Notes under the pieces: model-generated
Databases searched by the model: none
Told to the model about the DNA's origin: nothing
Seen by the model: only the letters and a program-made list of their open reading frames with translations
Origin: Desulfocapsaceae bacterium
GTDB lineage: Bacteria; Desulfobacterota; Desulfobulbia; Desulfobulbales; Desulfocapsaceae
Direction of reading: 5' to 3'
NCBI GenBank assembly: GCA_030653035.1
Contig: JAUSAB010000016.1
Location: 1-34,500 of the forward strand
Length of the DNA: 34,500 bases
Part shown: positions 6,542 to 15,529 of the stretch, in pieces
How positions within the stretch are numbered: the stretch's first letter is position 1
How the letters are laid out: every line of letters starts with the position of its first letter
Program-made: the position numbers and the translations under genes

Positions 6542-7915
6542 TTACAGAACAAGTTCAAACTTCGACTCAGGATCATCCCGGTCCTTACGATCCTGGATGA
6601 CACCCAGGATCTTCTCCAGCAGCCGCAGCGCCCCCTTATAGCCGACCGTCGGGAAATACTGATGGCCCTGCCGGTCAAGGATGGGAAAGCCCCAGCGCAC
6701 CAGCGGAATATCCTCGTCCCTGGCGATATACTTGCAGTAGGTGTTGCCGATAATCAGATCCACCGGCTCGTTCTTGATCCACTGGTGGAGCAGGAACATA
6801 TCGCCCTTGGCCCTGACATTGACCGCAAAAGGCATGTCCTTGGTAATCTCCAGGATCCGCCGCTCAAATTCCTTACCGGGCGTACCGGTAACAATGTGGA
6901 TCGGGCACATGTCCATGGAGACCAAAAATTCAGTCATGGCAATGAGTTGATCAGGATCTCCCACCAGCGCTACCTTTTTGTGGTACAGATACTGATGCAT
7001 ATCAGAGATCATATCCACCAGCTGCCCCCGTTCCAGGGACAATTCATCCGGCACTGAAACACCGGCGATAATACGCAGGGCATCAATAAACCGGTCCGTG
7101 GCTTTCAGACCAAACGGCATATCCAGCACCTGACAGGGAACTTTGTTCTTGGTATCGAGTTCATGGGCCGCCGCGGCGGAGCACCATTCGCCCAGGGCCA
7201 GGGTGCCGATGGAATCACCTGCGGATATAAGCTCGGCCACCGTGGTGCCGCCATCCGGAAACATCTTGTACTCCCCGGACAGGGGGCCGTTTAAAACACC
7301 AGAGGTGTCAGGAAACATGATGGTCTTGACGCCGATCATCGTGGTCAGCCTCTTGATCTCTTCCATGTCCGACGGTTCCACCCAGCCGGGGATAATATTG
7401 ACCTTGCCGTTCTTCTTGCCGGTGGTCTCAGCAAGGCCTGCCATGGATTTGACCATGGTCGAAAACCCCGTGACATGCGACCCCACATAACTGGGGGTGG
7501 AGGCGCTGATCATATACTTGCCCTCGGGAATCTTGCCCTCGGTGATCGCCTTCTTCCTGATCTGTTTGAGATCGTCGCCAATGGTCTCGGAAAGACAGGT
7601 GGTATGGGCGGCGATAATCACGGGATTATAGACGGCAAAGATATTTTCAATGGCCTGCAACATATTGGCCTGACCGCCGAAGACCGACGAGCCTTCCGTA
7701 AAGGAACTGGTGGCCGCGGAGACCGGCTCCTTGTAATGCCTGGTCAAGGTGCTCCGATGATAGGCGCAGCAGCCCTGAGAACCATGACTGTGCGGCAGGC
7801 AGCCATGGATGCCCAGTGCGGCATACATGGCCCCGATGGGCTGGCAGGTCTTGGCCGGATTGATCATCAAGGCGCTGCGCTCGGTTATTTCTTTTGGTGT
7901 GTGTCGTAATAGCAT
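6542..7915 (-). CDS. nifK: Nitrogenase molybdenum-iron protein beta chain NifK
   Basis: At 457 residues this is the short form of NifK, lacking the N-terminal extension of the Azotobacter type (about 520). P-cluster ligands are present: Cys24 (INPAKTCQPIGA), Cys49 (HGSQGC) and Cys107 (HTTCLSETIGDD). Other hallmarks are YKEPVSAATSSFTEGSSVFGG split over residues 61-81, IPGWVEPSDMEEIKR and ALGEWCSAAAAHELD. With NifD it forms the alpha2beta2 MoFe protein that holds the P-cluster at the alpha-beta interface. GAGGT lies 7 bases before ATG 7915. It is separated from nifD by 187 bases, most of which is a dispersed palindromic element. No delta-subunit (AnfG/VnfG) gene intervenes, which supports the Mo type. 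Confidence 0.97.
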   Translation of the reverse strand: MLLRHTPKEITERSALMINPAKTCQPIGAMYAALGIHGCLPHSHGSQGCCAYHRSTLTRHYKEPVSAATSSFTEGSSVFGGQANMLQAIENIFAVYNPVIIAAHTTCLSETIGDDLKQIRKKAITEGKIPEGKYMISASTPSYVGSHVTGFSTMVKSMAGLAETTGKKNGKVNIIPGWVEPSDMEEIKRLTTMIGVKTIMFPDTSGVLNGPLSGEYKMFPDGGTTVAELISAGDSIGTLALGEWCSAAAAHELDTKNKVPCQVLDMPFGLKATDRFIDALRIIAGVSVPDELSLERGQLVDMISDMHQYLYHKKVALVGDPDQLIAMTEFLVSMDMCPIHIVTGTPGKEFERRILEITKDMPFAVNVRAKGDMFLLHQWIKNEPVDLIIGNTYCKYIARDEDIPLVRWGFPILDRQGHQYFPTVGYKGALRLLEKILGVIQDRKDRDDPESKFELVL

Positions 7916-7973
7916 GATTTACCTCGACAAATAAGTGGTTGAATACGCAAAGAACTTGTAAACGCTCAGCAAG

Positions 7974-8104
7974 AGGATGGCTAAGCCAAAAGGGCCAAAG
8001 ACGAGGCGCGCAAGTCCTGAGGAATGAGGCGTACTTTTGGGTACGTCGCAATGACGAAGGATGCAGCGCAACGAAGTATTTGGCCCTTTTCGCGACGCCA
8101 TCCT
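7974..8104. repeat. Palindromic element between nifD and nifK
   Basis: The outer arms are AGGATGGC (7974-7981) and its complement at 8097-8104. The inner arms AAAAGGGCCAAA (7988-7999) and 8079-8090 are also perfect complements. The core has GTACTTTTGGGTAC and GGATGCAGCGCAACGAAG. The right end includes the nifD stop codon. A sequence with the same plan (GTACAAAGAGTAC, GCGGCGCAGCAC) occurs at 20673-20796, so it is a dispersed family. Confidence 0.8.
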
Positions 8105-9743
8105 ATTCCCATCCATAGGTGGCAGATAATTGGGGATTGTCCTGCCAAGGGGCCTTCATATAGCTCCAGACCTTGCTGTTCACCAGGCGATCGATTTCCT
8201 GATAAAAGTTGATCGCCCCCTCAAAACCGGCATACGGCCCGCCTGAATCATAGCTGTGCAACTGCTTCATGGGCACGCCCAGCTTCTGGATGGAATATTT
8301 TTCCTTGATTCCAGCACAGAAGATATCCGGTTTCATCAGCTCCACCAGCTTTTCCGCCTCGTACTGATTGAGATCATCAATAATGAGGGTGCCGTTTTCC
8401 ATATCAGGGGCCAACCCGTCATAATGTTTGAACTTGTAGCCGGCATTTTCCAGCGCCTTGATCTCTTCGGCACTTTTGCGTGGGTTAAAGCGGTTTGCAT
8501 CAGCCTCGACCTCCAGCTCTTCAATGTTCCGGCTGTCCGCATCCACCTTGAGATCAGGAATAACCTGCCGTCCCTCATAGTCATCACGATGACCAAACTC
8601 ATATCCGGCGGAGATGACCCTCATCCCCATCTCGTTAAACAGCTCCTTGTAATGATGGGCCCGGGAGCCGCCCACGAACATCATCGCCGTCTTGCCCTCA
8701 GTACGGGTGCGGACATCGGTGCGGGCCGCCAGGACCTTCGGCATCTCTTCAGTAATAACCTCCTCAACCCGATCGATGAATTCCTGATCGCCAAAGTACT
8801 GGGCGATCTTGCGCAACGACTTGGCCGTGGCATCGGCGCCGATAAAATTCACCTTGATCCAGGGGATGCCAAATTTAGTCTCCAGCATGTCGGCTACATA
8901 ATTAATGGAGCGGTGGCACATGACGGCATTCAGGTCGGCTTTATGGGCCGAGGCGAACTGGTCATAGGTGGAGTTGCCCGAAAAGGTGGCAATATTGGTG
9001 ATGCCGCATTTTTTGAAGATGCGGTCGATCTCAAAGCCATCACCGCCGATGTTGTACTCACCCAGCAGGTTGATCTTGTATTTGCCCGGTTTCTCCGCAT
9101 CATTTTCGCCGACGATATGCTTGAAGACCTGGTTGTTGGCGATATGATGGCCGGCAGACTGGGAAACACCCTTGTACCCTTCGCAGGAAAAGGCATAAAC
9201 ATTGCAGTCACCGAATTTTTCCTTCATCCTTTTGGTCACGGTATGGATATCATCACCGATCAGACCCACCGGACAGGTGGCGAAGACGGCAATCGACCGG
9301 GGATGAAAGAGGTCATAGGCCTCCTGAATGGCGGCCGCCAACTTTTTCTCGCCACCAAAGATGATATCCGAATCCTGCATGTCGGTACTGAAGCAGTAAT
9401 TCATATAGTTCTCACCATCCAGCCCGGCATCCGTCTGGTTCCTGCGGGTCAGCCAGGCGTAAAAGCTGCAGCCGATGGGACCATGCACCAGATTGACGAT
9501 ATCCCGGGTCGGGCCCATGATAACGCCCTTGCATCCGGCATAGGTACAGCCGCGCATGGTGATAATTCCGGGTGTGGTGCGAACGTTGGCCGTAATCTCG
9601 GGCGTTTCGTTCCCCTGGGCCTCATTGATCATGATCTGTTTGGAGCGCTTGCGGGCCACCTTCGACGGGTACTTCGCCAACAGCTCCGCCTTGACATGGG
9701 CAGGATCCCATTGCACGATTTTTTTCTTGGTTGTTGTTGCCAT
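8103..9743 (-). CDS. nifD: Nitrogenase molybdenum-iron protein alpha chain NifD
   Basis: A 546-residue alpha subunit. P-cluster ligands are Cys66 (MRGCTYAG), Cys92 (HGPIGCSFY) and Cys157 (FATCPVGLIGDD). FeMo-cofactor ligands are Cys276 (VMCHRSINY) and His496 (LHSYDSGGPYAGF). The active-site Gln195 and His199 (GVSQSAGHH) are kept, equivalent to Azotobacter Gln191 and His195. Arg361 (FVGGSRAHH) matches the cofactor-contacting arginine. An extra cysteine, Cys71, follows the first P-cluster motif (AGCKG, serine in Azotobacter). About 50 residues are inserted near 393-440 (rich in E and D), as in the anaerobe-type and alternative nitrogenases. GTAGGTGAAATG gives the ribosome-binding site. nifV, modE and the absence of a delta subunit argue for the Mo enzyme. 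The stop codon lies in a repeat element. Confidence 0.97.
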   Translation of the reverse strand: MATTTKKKIVQWDPAHVKAELLAKYPSKVARKRSKQIMINEAQGNETPEITANVRTTPGIITMRGCTYAGCKGVIMGPTRDIVNLVHGPIGCSFYAWLTRRNQTDAGLDGENYMNYCFSTDMQDSDIIFGGEKKLAAAIQEAYDLFHPRSIAVFATCPVGLIGDDIHTVTKRMKEKFGDCNVYAFSCEGYKGVSQSAGHHIANNQVFKHIVGENDAEKPGKYKINLLGEYNIGGDGFEIDRIFKKCGITNIATFSGNSTYDQFASAHKADLNAVMCHRSINYVADMLETKFGIPWIKVNFIGADATAKSLRKIAQYFGDQEFIDRVEEVITEEMPKVLAARTDVRTRTEGKTAMMFVGGSRAHHYKELFNEMGMRVISAGYEFGHRDDYEGRQVIPDLKVDADSRNIEELEVEADANRFNPRKSAEEIKALENAGYKFKHYDGLAPDMENGTLIIDDLNQYEAEKLVELMKPDIFCAGIKEKYSIQKLGVPMKQLHSYDSGGPYAGFEGAINFYQEIDRLVNSKVWSYMKAPWQDNPQLSATYGWE

Positions 9744-9812
9744 TTCACCTACTCCTTATTCTGAAAAGGTATTTCGTCGTTGAGAAGACGGTCTTCATCC
9801 ACCTGGGGAATT

Positions 9813-9843
9813 GATGGGCACGTCCTGTCGGCCTTTGCCCATC
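9813..9843 (-). promoter_or_regulatory. Hairpin in the nifI2-nifD gap
   Basis: GATGGGC at 9813-9819 pairs with GCCCATC at 9837-9843. The nifI2-nifD gap is 143 bases, longer than others upstream, and this stem would form in the transcript. It could mark a processing site or partial terminator that sets nifI:nifDK ratios. There is no T-run. Confidence 0.35.
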
Positions 9844-9886
9844 CTACTGCTGGTTCCCGTCTCAGCCAGCGCTACACCTGAATTTA

Positions 9887-10261
9887 TTAAACGATGGACT
9901 TCAGACCCGTCTCTCCGGTACGAACCCGGACCGCATCGGCCACCGGCAGGACAAAGATCTTGCCGTCACCCGGCTTGCCAGTCTGATTGGTCTTAATGAT
10001 CGCCTCGACCACATCACTGACCAGCTCATCTTTCACCACCACCGTCACCATCCGTTTGGCATACAACTTGCCTTTCTCGCCAAGGAGGGAGGCTGCCTCT
10101 TCATAGCCCTGATTCGCCCCCTCAAGGACAGGCATATTGACAAAACCCTTGCCGCGGCCATGGGCCTCATGGGCAAAGAAGGCGTCAATACCGGCATCAG
10201 TCAGGGCCTGCTTGGTCTGATTCATCATATTGATGCGCACTATCGCAATCACCTCTTTCAT
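9887..10261 (-). CDS. nifI2: Nitrogenase-specific PII-like regulator NifI2
   Basis: A 124-residue GlnB-superfamily protein. It has the N-terminal strand MKEVIAIVRINMMNQTKQAL, a distinctive T-loop region (AHGRGKGFVN...GANQGYEEAASLLGEKG), and the conserved GKIFVLPVADAVRVRTGE C-terminal strand and B/C-loop. In anaerobes and methanogens NifI1 and NifI2 form a hetero-oligomer that binds dinitrogenase when 2-oxoglutarate falls and ADP rises, switching nitrogen fixation off after ammonium addition. The T-loop lacks the uridylylation tyrosine context of GlnB. Its ATG overlaps the nifI1 stop by four bases (ATGA), implying translational coupling and near-equal synthesis of the two partners. Confidence 0.95.
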   Translation of the reverse strand: MKEVIAIVRINMMNQTKQALTDAGIDAFFAHEAHGRGKGFVNMPVLEGANQGYEEAASLLGEKGKLYAKRMVTVVVKDELVSDVVEAIIKTNQTGKPGDGKIFVLPVADAVRVRTGETGLKSIV

Positions 10262-10614
10262 ACCGGCCCCCTTTCGGATTCAAATTCCGTCTCCTTGACC
10301 CCGGAGCTGATGGTGTAGGCCTCCTCCACATCACTGACAAAGATCTTACCGTCACCAAAAGCACCCTTCACTCCGGACTTGGCTGTTTTCATGATGGTAT
10401 CCAGGACAAAATCCTTATCCGCCGGATTGATCACGCTCATCAGCATGACCTTGGGAATCTCATCATAGGTAACATCGCCGATCTTGATGCCGCGCTGCTT
10501 GCCGCGTCCCGCCACAGCGTATTTGGTGACAGAGGGAAATCCAGCATCCATAAGGGCTGCAAGGATCTTGTCCGCTTTCTCTGGTCTGACAATGGCTCTA
10601 ATCATGGTTAACAT
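10258..10614 (-). CDS. nifI1: Nitrogenase-specific PII-like regulator NifI1
   Basis: From ATG 10614 (AGGAG 8-9 bases upstream) the protein has 118 residues: MLTMIRAIVRPEKADKIL, the AGRGKQRGIKIGD T-loop of NifI1, and GDGKIFVSDVEEAYTISSG. A longer frame to 10671 lacks support. NifI1 partners NifI2 in ammonium switch-off of nitrogenase by direct binding to NifDK. It lies 142 bases after nifH on the same strand; the gap contains purine/pyrimidine-rich sequence able to form weak structure, which may lower expression relative to nifH. Confidence 0.95.
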   Translation of the reverse strand: MLTMIRAIVRPEKADKILAALMDAGFPSVTKYAVAGRGKQRGIKIGDVTYDEIPKVMLMSVINPADKDFVLDTIMKTAKSGVKGAFGDGKIFVSDVEEAYTISSGVKETEFESERGPV

Positions 10615-10756
10615 GGTTATTTCTCCTATATATTTAATAAGTTGTAGTGTGCGGATCACAGGGAGAGGCAAGAGACGAAAGGTTCAAAGAAACGATTAGC
10701 TGACTGGCTGCACCTTCCCCTCTTTAACCTTGCCCCTTGTGCCTTTATGCCTTCCC

Positions 10757-11602
<846 letters not shown>

Positions 11603-11694
11603 TTAGGTTAAAGTTTGCACAGCCTGTGAAGAACAAAATGCCTTGAAAATGTTCTGTCCTGAAAGCAAACCGTATCTTGTCTTGCCATGACTAT

Positions 11695-11710
11695 TACAAA
11701 GGCTGTGCCA
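11695..11710 (-). promoter_or_regulatory. Candidate sigma-54 promoter of nifH
   Basis: Read on the minus strand from 11710 to 11695 the sequence is TGGCACAGCCTTTGTA. The -24 element TGGCAC is perfect and the -12 element is TTGT instead of TTGC, with the GG-to-G spacing kept. Transcription would start near 11683, about 100 bases before nifH. The -12 deviation lowers certainty. Confidence 0.55.
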
Positions 11711-11798
11711 AAAACCCAAAAAAGCGTAGTTCCCTTACCAACAAGGATTGCCGCGGCATCAGCCGACAGGACACACGAATATGTCCAACAATCCATTT

Positions 11799-11814
11799 TG
11801 TGCAGAAGATGACA
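11799..11814 (-). promoter_or_regulatory. Candidate NifA upstream activator site
   Basis: TGT at 11799-11801, ten bases, then ACA at 11812-11814: the TGT-N10-ACA signature bound by NifA. It is about 90 bp upstream of the -24 element, the usual distance for looping to the promoter. The motif is short and can arise by chance, but its spacing to the promoter supports it. Confidence 0.55.
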
Positions 11815-12169
11815 ATTTGAGGCGGAAGCGACAATTTGGTAGAAAAGAGGGGGGAAAAAACAGGGTGAGCCACGGATATTGATTCGGTACTGACGATTAC
11901 AAAATTAGAATTTTTCTTCACCGGTAATTACTATAGCAACATCCACTGATTACTTGTAATATCAATAAAGAAGCTCAACTAAACAATCAGCTAAAAGGAG
12001 GCGCTGACCATGAAATAACCACGAGATAAATAACGGGTTCATCTTTACTTGCAAAGAAACAATAAATGATAGAGAATTTTATAAAAGCTGACAGGACAAA
12101 AATCGACACATTTACAGATACATTTTTCGCGACAAAGATATATCCATCTAATAAAACAGGAGAAGTCAT

Positions 12170-12565
12170 ATGAGACAAATATCCGCGATAGTGATGTTCC
12201 TGGTAATTCTGATCTACTCTCTACAAGCACACGCAAATCCCGTAACCCGTTACGACGCCGCCAGCAACACAACCCGGATACTCAGTGAAGGTCCTCTGTA
12301 CTGGGAAAGTTATGCCTTTGGCGAAGGGGGGAAGACATTCAAGGCCAAATGCCAAAGTTGCCACAACGGCAACGATAAAAGCACCCCCTTTCTCTGGTCA
12401 GAATCGAAAAACCAGGATGCCTGGAACAGGGTTTTTTCCACCCGCTATCCCAAGTGCGCCCAGAATGGCTCCTGGAAGGGAATCAGTGATGAGCAGTTAC
12501 GCATGGTCAACGATTACCTCTGGCGCTTTGCGGACAACGTCGTAGAAAATGTCTGCCGTGGCTGA
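12170..12565 (+). CDS. Periplasmic mono-heme cytochrome c
   Basis: A 131-residue precursor. It has a signal peptide (MRQISAIVMFLVILIYSLQA, cleavage after AHA near residue 23) and one heme-binding motif CQSCH at 61-65. Mature size is about 108 residues. A possible axial ligand is the methionine in LRMVNDYLW near the C-terminus, and two further cysteines (YPKC, NVCRG) could form a disulfide. It resembles small soluble c-type cytochromes of electron transfer, but I cannot name a subfamily. AGGAG lies 6-8 bases before ATG. It is divergent from nifH; a NifA link is possible but not shown. A terminator follows, so it is a single-gene unit. Confidence 0.85.
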   Translation: MRQISAIVMFLVILIYSLQAHANPVTRYDAASNTTRILSEGPLYWESYAFGEGGKTFKAKCQSCHNGNDKSTPFLWSESKNQDAWNRVFSTRYPKCAQNGSWKGISDEQLRMVNDYLWRFADNVVENVCRG

Positions 12566-12623
12566 AACTAATTTTTGTTTCCCAGGTTGGGAAGCATAGC
12601 AGGCGAAACGACTCAGTGTTCAC

Positions 12624-12674
12624 GACAAGGCCTCCAGCCCGATAGCGCATCAGGCCATGGAGGCCTTGTCTTTT
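12624..12674 (+). terminator. Intrinsic terminator after the cytochrome gene
   Basis: GACAAGGCCTCCA (12624-12636) pairs exactly with TGGAGGCCTTGTC (12658-12670), a 13-bp stem, followed by TTTT. It lies about 60 bases after the stop of the cytochrome gene. Confidence 0.75.
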
Positions 12675-12774
12675 GTCATCAATAATGAGCTGATGACCAT
12701 CAAACGACATCACATCAAACATAAAGATCTGCCCCCATCACCTCTGCACACTATTCATTGAAAAAGGATCCTCC

Positions 12775-13800
12775 ATGAAAAGGAAACTTCCCGCTTTATT
12801 GCTCCTGATCGCCTTCCTCACCGGCGGCGCCTATTACTGGAATCGGCAGCGACAGGAACCGGCTACCAAAGACCTTCTGACCCTCTATGGTAATGTGGAT
12901 ATCCGCAAGGTGGATCTCGGATTCCGGGTCGGGGGAAAGGTTTCTGCGATCGCCTTTGAAGAAGGAAATCGGGTGCAATCCGGGCAGGACATCGCCCATC
13001 TGGAAGATGCCCCTTATCAGGATGAATTAAAGCTGGCGCTGGCCCAGCAGGAACAGGCAGCGGCGAATCTGGCGAAGATGGAGGCCGGTAGCCGGCCCCA
13101 GGAGATTGCCCAGGCCGAGGCCCTGGTGCGGGAAAGGCAGGCCACGGCCTCCAATCTGGAGATCGAGCGGCAACGCATGGAAACCCTTCTGAAAAGCCAT
13201 GCCATTGCCCGCGAGTTGTTCGACAATGTCGATGCCAATCTCACTGAGGCCAAGGCCCGCCTGGCGACTGCCCAAGAAGGGTTGAAACTGGCCCGCGAAG
13301 GATTCCGGGCCGAGGACATCAAGGCGGCGCGGGCCGCCCTGCAGGCCGCCGAGGCGCACACCGCCACCGCCCATACCCGGCTGGACGACACCGTGTGCAA
13401 GGCCCCGGACACCGGTATCATCCTGACCAGGGTGGTGGAACCGGGGGCCATTGTCAACACCGGTCAGACCGTACTCACCCTCTCCCTCGACTCTCCGGTA
13501 TGGATTCGCGCCTATATCGAGGAACCGGATCTGGGGCACATCTTCCCGGGAATGGCGGCGCAGGTGATTACCGATTCCCGGCCGCAACAACCCTATGCCG
13601 GACATGTGGGCTCCATCTCACCCGAGGCGGAATTCACCCCCAAGACCGTGCAGACCCAGGAATTACGGACGCGATTGGTCTATCAGGTGCGCATTATTGC
13701 CGACAACCCGGACCATGGATTGCGCCAGGGGATGCCGGTCACCATCAAACTCCGGACCAACGAACAGGTGAAGGATTCTGCAGCAAGCCATGGCCGATGA
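12775..13800 (+). CDS. HlyD-family membrane fusion protein of an ABC exporter (YbhG-like)
   Basis: A 341-residue periplasmic adaptor. It has an N-terminal membrane anchor (residues about 5-22, LPALLLLIAFLTGGAYYW), a split biotinyl-lipoyl domain (GKVSAIAFEEGNRVQSGQDIAHL, then DTGIILTRVVEPGAIVNTGQ), and a long alpha-helical coiled-coil hairpin between (about 80-200). A beta-barrel domain (DSPVWIRAYIEEPDLG) follows, ending VYQVRIIADNPDHGLRQGMP split over the last 40 residues. It would bridge the inner-membrane ABC transporter to an outer-membrane channel. It is the first gene of a four-gene operon in the order of E. coli ybhG-ybhF-ybhS-ybhR. Its end overlaps the ATPase gene by 11 bases. A TolC partner is not in the window. 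Confidence 0.9.
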   Translation: MKRKLPALLLLIAFLTGGAYYWNRQRQEPATKDLLTLYGNVDIRKVDLGFRVGGKVSAIAFEEGNRVQSGQDIAHLEDAPYQDELKLALAQQEQAAANLAKMEAGSRPQEIAQAEALVRERQATASNLEIERQRMETLLKSHAIARELFDNVDANLTEAKARLATAQEGLKLAREGFRAEDIKAARAALQAAEAHTATAHTRLDDTVCKAPDTGIILTRVVEPGAIVNTGQTVLTLSLDSPVWIRAYIEEPDLGHIFPGMAAQVITDSRPQQPYAGHVGSISPEAEFTPKTVQTQELRTRLVYQVRIIADNPDHGLRQGMPVTIKLRTNEQVKDSAASHGR

Positions 13801-15529
13801 TTCACTGGTCATTAAAGGCTTGAGCTACAGCTACGGCGCCCATCTGGTGCCGGCCCTCGCCGAGCTGTCGGCGACGATCCGTCCCGGCATCGTCACCGGC
13901 CTGGTTGGCCCGGACGGCGCCGGCAAGACGACCCTGATGCGGCTGATGACCGCGCTGCTCCTGCCGACATCGGGCCGCCTTACCGTCTTTGGTCTCGACA
14001 CCGGCACCAGCGCCGACCAGCTGCACGAGATTATCGGCTACATGCCCCAGAAATTCGGCCTCTACGAGGACCTGTCCGTTATCCAGAACCTGCGCCTTTA
14101 CGCCGATCTCCGCAATGTGCCCGAAAGCGGTCGCCAGCAGCTGTTTGCACGGCTGCTGGCATTTACCGGCCTGGAATCCTTCCAGAAACGGCTGGCCGGA
14201 CGGCTCTCCGGCGGCATGAAACAGAAACTGGGCCTGGCCTGCGCCCTGATCCGCAAGCCGCGCCTGCTGCTGCTCGATGAGCCGAGCGTCGGCGTCGACC
14301 CGGTCAGCCGCCGGGAACTGTGGCGCATGGTGCAGGAACTGGTGGACAAGGAGACGGCGGTCATCTGGTCCACCGCCTATCTTGACGAGGCGGAACTGTG
14401 CCAGGAGGTCCTGCTCCTCGATGGCGGACGGCTGCTCTTTGCCGGGCCGCCCGGGCAGTTGACGGAACGGGTGGCCGACCGCTGTTTCCTGGTCCAGGGA
14501 ATTTCCGGCAACCGCCGCCAGGTGTTGGCCAGGGCCCTGCAACTGCAGGAGGTGCAGGATGGCATTGTCCAGGGGCAGAATGTGCGCATCGTCCTGCGCG
14601 CCGGTCAAAACCAGCCAACTCTTTCTCTCCTCAATGCCGGAGCTGACGCTTATTTGACACCCGTCCCCCCCCGCTTTGAAGACGCCTATGTCGATGCACT
14701 AGGCGGTGGCCCCGGCGGAAACTCGGCGCTGGCCGCTGCCATGGCCCCTTTGCCAAATGATCAGGCGATAACGGTTGAAGCCAAGGGACTGACCAAACGT
14801 TTCGGCGACTTTATTGCTGCCCAGGACGTCAGCTTCGCCATCCGCCGGGGCGAGATCTTCGGCCTGCTCGGCCCCAACGGCGCCGGTAAATCAACCACCT
14901 TCAAGATGATGTGCGGCCTGCTGTGGCCGACCAGCGGCACCGGCCGGGTAGTCGGCCTCGATCTGCAGCAGGCACCGGGCCAGGCCCGCTCCCACCTAGG
15001 GTACATGGCCCAGAAGTTCTCCCTCTACGGCGATCTTTCCGTCCGTCAGAATCTCGATTTCTTTTCCGGGATCTACGGTCTGGCCGGGGCCCGGCAGAAA
15101 GAGACGGTCACCCGCATGATCGACATCTTCGGCCTGCACCCACACCTGAGCGATTCGGCCAAGGATCTGCCCCTGGGCTTCAAACAGCGTCTGGCCCTCG
15201 CCTGTTCCGTCATGCACGAACCGGCGGTGCTCTTTCTCGATGAACCGACCTCAGGCGTTGACCCCCTGACCCGCCGGGAATTCTGGACCCATATCAACGG
15301 ACTGGTCGAGCACGGGGTAACGGTCCTGGTCACTACCCACTTCATGGACGAGGCGGAGTACTGCGACCGGATCGGCCTTGTCTACCGGGGCCGGATGATC
15401 GCCACCGGCCCGCCCGATGAACTGAAGTCGCAGGCCCAAAGCCCGCAAATACCGTACCCAACCCTGGAAGAGGCCTTTATCGCCCTGCTCCAGCAGTGGG
15501 ATGCCAGCCATGAGGAGCTGCCATCATGA
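13790..15529 (+). CDS. Tandem ABC transporter ATP-binding protein (YbhF-like)
   Basis: A 579-residue protein with two nucleotide-binding domains. The first has Walker A GPDGAGKTT near residue 40, signature LSGGMKQKLGLACAL and Walker B LLLLDEPSVGVDP. The second has Walker A GPNGAGKST near 363, and VLFLDEPTSGVDP. Its signature position reads LPLGFKQRLALAC, lacking the SGG of the canonical LSGGQ, as is usual in the YbhF family, so the two ATP sites are probably unequal. The subunit powers the exporter with the two permeases encoded next. Overlap with the adaptor gene (11 bases) and with the following permease (ATGA) shows tight coupling. Substrate is likely a drug-like or organic cation compound, by family analogy only. 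Confidence 0.93.
   Translation: MADDSLVIKGLSYSYGAHLVPALAELSATIRPGIVTGLVGPDGAGKTTLMRLMTALLLPTSGRLTVFGLDTGTSADQLHEIIGYMPQKFGLYEDLSVIQNLRLYADLRNVPESGRQQLFARLLAFTGLESFQKRLAGRLSGGMKQKLGLACALIRKPRLLLLDEPSVGVDPVSRRELWRMVQELVDKETAVIWSTAYLDEAELCQEVLLLDGGRLLFAGPPGQLTERVADRCFLVQGISGNRRQVLARALQLQEVQDGIVQGQNVRIVLRAGQNQPTLSLLNAGADAYLTPVPPRFEDAYVDALGGGPGGNSALAAAMAPLPNDQAITVEAKGLTKRFGDFIAAQDVSFAIRRGEIFGLLGPNGAGKSTTFKMMCGLLWPTSGTGRVVGLDLQQAPGQARSHLGYMAQKFSLYGDLSVRQNLDFFSGIYGLAGARQKETVTRMIDIFGLHPHLSDSAKDLPLGFKQRLALACSVMHEPAVLFLDEPTSGVDPLTRREFWTHINGLVEHGVTVLVTTHFMDEAEYCDRIGLVYRGRMIATGPPDELKSQAQSPQIPYPTLEEAFIALLQQWDASHEELPS

Noticed and set aside
6542-9743. Alternative (V- or Fe-only) nitrogenase for nifDK
   Set aside because: No delta-subunit gene lies between nifD and nifK, and nifV and modE are nearby; the sequences fit anaerobe-type Mo nitrogenase.
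8256-9764. A 502-codon plus-strand frame opposite nifD
   Set aside because: It is a shadow of nifD on the opposite strand; the nifD product is unmistakable.
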